The notes under the pieces: model-generated
What the model saw: the letters and a program-made list of their open reading frames with translations, nothing else
What the model was told of the DNA's origin: nothing
Database searches by the model: none
In this document: positions 63,642 through 64,000 of the stretch, one piece after another
Layout of the letters: each line of letters starts with the position of its first letter
How positions within the stretch are numbered: the stretch's first letter is position 1
Assembly: GCF_014207605.1 (NCBI RefSeq)
Contig: NZ_JACHHI010000001.1
Location: forward strand, 278,414-342,413
From: Negativicoccus succinicivorans
Lineage (GTDB): Bacteria > Bacillota > Negativicutes > Veillonellales > Negativicoccaceae
DNA length: 64,000 bases
Reading direction: 5' to 3'
Position numbers and translations under genes: made by a program

Positions 63642-63673
63642 AAAAAAGCGCTGCTCATGCAGCACTTTTTTAT
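63642..63673 (-). terminator. Terminator after tuf
   Basis: Minus-strand stem AAAAAAGTGCTGC / GCAGCGCTTTTTT (one G-U pair) around ATGA, 7 nt beyond the tuf stop. Confidence 0.85.
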
Positions 63674-63679
63674 TAATGA

Positions 63680-64000
63680 TTATTTTTCAATGGCACTGAC
63701 AACGCCCGCGCCGACGGTGTGACCGCCTTCACGAATCGCGAAACGCAAACCTTCTTCGATCGCGATCGGCGTGATCAGTTCGATTTTCATCGTTACGTTG
63801 TCGCCCGGCATGCACATTTCTGTGCCTTCCGGCAGTTCGATGTTACCCGTTACGTCCGTTGTACGGAAGTAGAACTGCGGACGGTAGCCGTTAAAGAACG
63901 GAGTGTGACGGCCGCCTTCTTCTTTCGTCAAGACGTATACTTCTGCCGTGAATTTGGTGTGCGGATGAATGGTGCCCGGTTTCGCCAGTACCTGACCGCG
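63680..64000 (-). CDS. tuf: Elongation factor Tu, C-terminal part (5' end beyond window)
   Basis: 106 codons are open to the window edge and read [24 protein letters not shown], then [28 protein letters not shown] and [28 protein letters not shown]. This is EF-Tu domain 3, the part that contacts tRNA and EF-Ts. EF-Tu brings aminoacyl-tRNA to the ribosome. The gene starts outside the window; whether fusA or rpsJ neighbours it cannot be seen. Confidence 0.98.
   Translation of the reverse strand, partial: RGQVLAKPGTIHPHTKFTAEVYVLTKEEGGRHTPFFNGYRPQFYFRTTDVTGNIELPEGTEMCMPGDNVTMKIELITPIAIEEGLRFAIREGGHTVGAGVVSAIEK

Overview
The window looks like chromosomal core sequence from a diderm Firmicute of class Negativicutes (Veillonella/Dialister/Negativicoccus-like, moderate GC). 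Three things point there: a major outer-membrane protein with a signal peptide, an N-terminal SLH domain, a coiled coil and a beta-barrel ending in Phe (OmpM type, 53127-54422) next to a Firmicute-style gene set; a MurE with the DNPR meso-diaminopimelate motif; and Firmicute regulatory devices (a T-box before valS, CIRCE before groES, extended -10 promoters, strong GGAGG ribosome sites). Species cannot be named from the sequence alone. I saw no insertion sequence, prophage, CRISPR array, rRNA or tRNA.

Layout. Nearly all genes are on the minus strand, so the order of transcription runs from high to low coordinates. (1) 1-8276: a tightly overlapped operon yajQ-cbiD-cbiE-cbiT-cbiF-cbiG-cbiH-cbiJ-cbiC, then an FecCD-type ABC permease and its ATPase (cut by the window edge). 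It holds most ring-contraction steps of anaerobic cobalamin synthesis plus a probable corrinoid or metal-chelate importer. (2) 8390-21935: the division and cell wall (dcw) cluster mraZ-rsmH-ftsL-murE-murF-mraY-murD-murG-murC-ddl-ftsQ-DUF881-sbp-ftsZ. It lacks ftsI, ftsW, murB and ftsA at their usual places, and a terminator-like hairpin sits where ftsI would be. mraZ is preceded by five 10-bp repeats that look like its own operator. (3) 22120-26331: a CoA-binding protein, gluQ and a large M16C peptidase, divergent from a TRIC-type channel gene and a secreted DUF4127 protein. (4) 28895-33127: folC and valS, the latter under a complete valine T-box. (5) 33181-35270: groES-groEL under CIRCE. (6) 35295-40867: thiL, the t6A genes tsaE-tsaB-rimI-tsaD, then a histidine kinase and an ANTAR response regulator. 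(7) 40903-45686: a cell-wall amidase and GerMN lipoprotein; a DUF3006 protein, a secreted ComEC-like hydrolase, NAD(P)HX repair enzyme and acpS. (8) 45719-51675: rpsT with a UUG start, pdp, dut, pnp, a cation efflux protein and the PC4-like ydbC. (9) 51762-64000: an MFS exporter, ompM, uppP, a NUDIX hydrolase, a lone BrxF-like P-loop protein, a periplasmic protein with three BamE-like repeats, a SIMPL protein, a flavin reductase, sstT, a flavoprotein disulfide reductase, a sirtuin, a small membrane protein and the 3' end of tuf.

The window is dominated by housekeeping genes and I did not find a convincing new multi-gene system. The points most worth follow-up are the reduced dcw cluster with its short-tailed FtsZ, the repeated mraZ operator, the orphan BrxF-like ATPase, the ANTAR two-component pair inside the t6A operon, the yajQ-cobalamin coupling without a visible riboswitch, and the triple-repeat BamE-like periplasmic protein.
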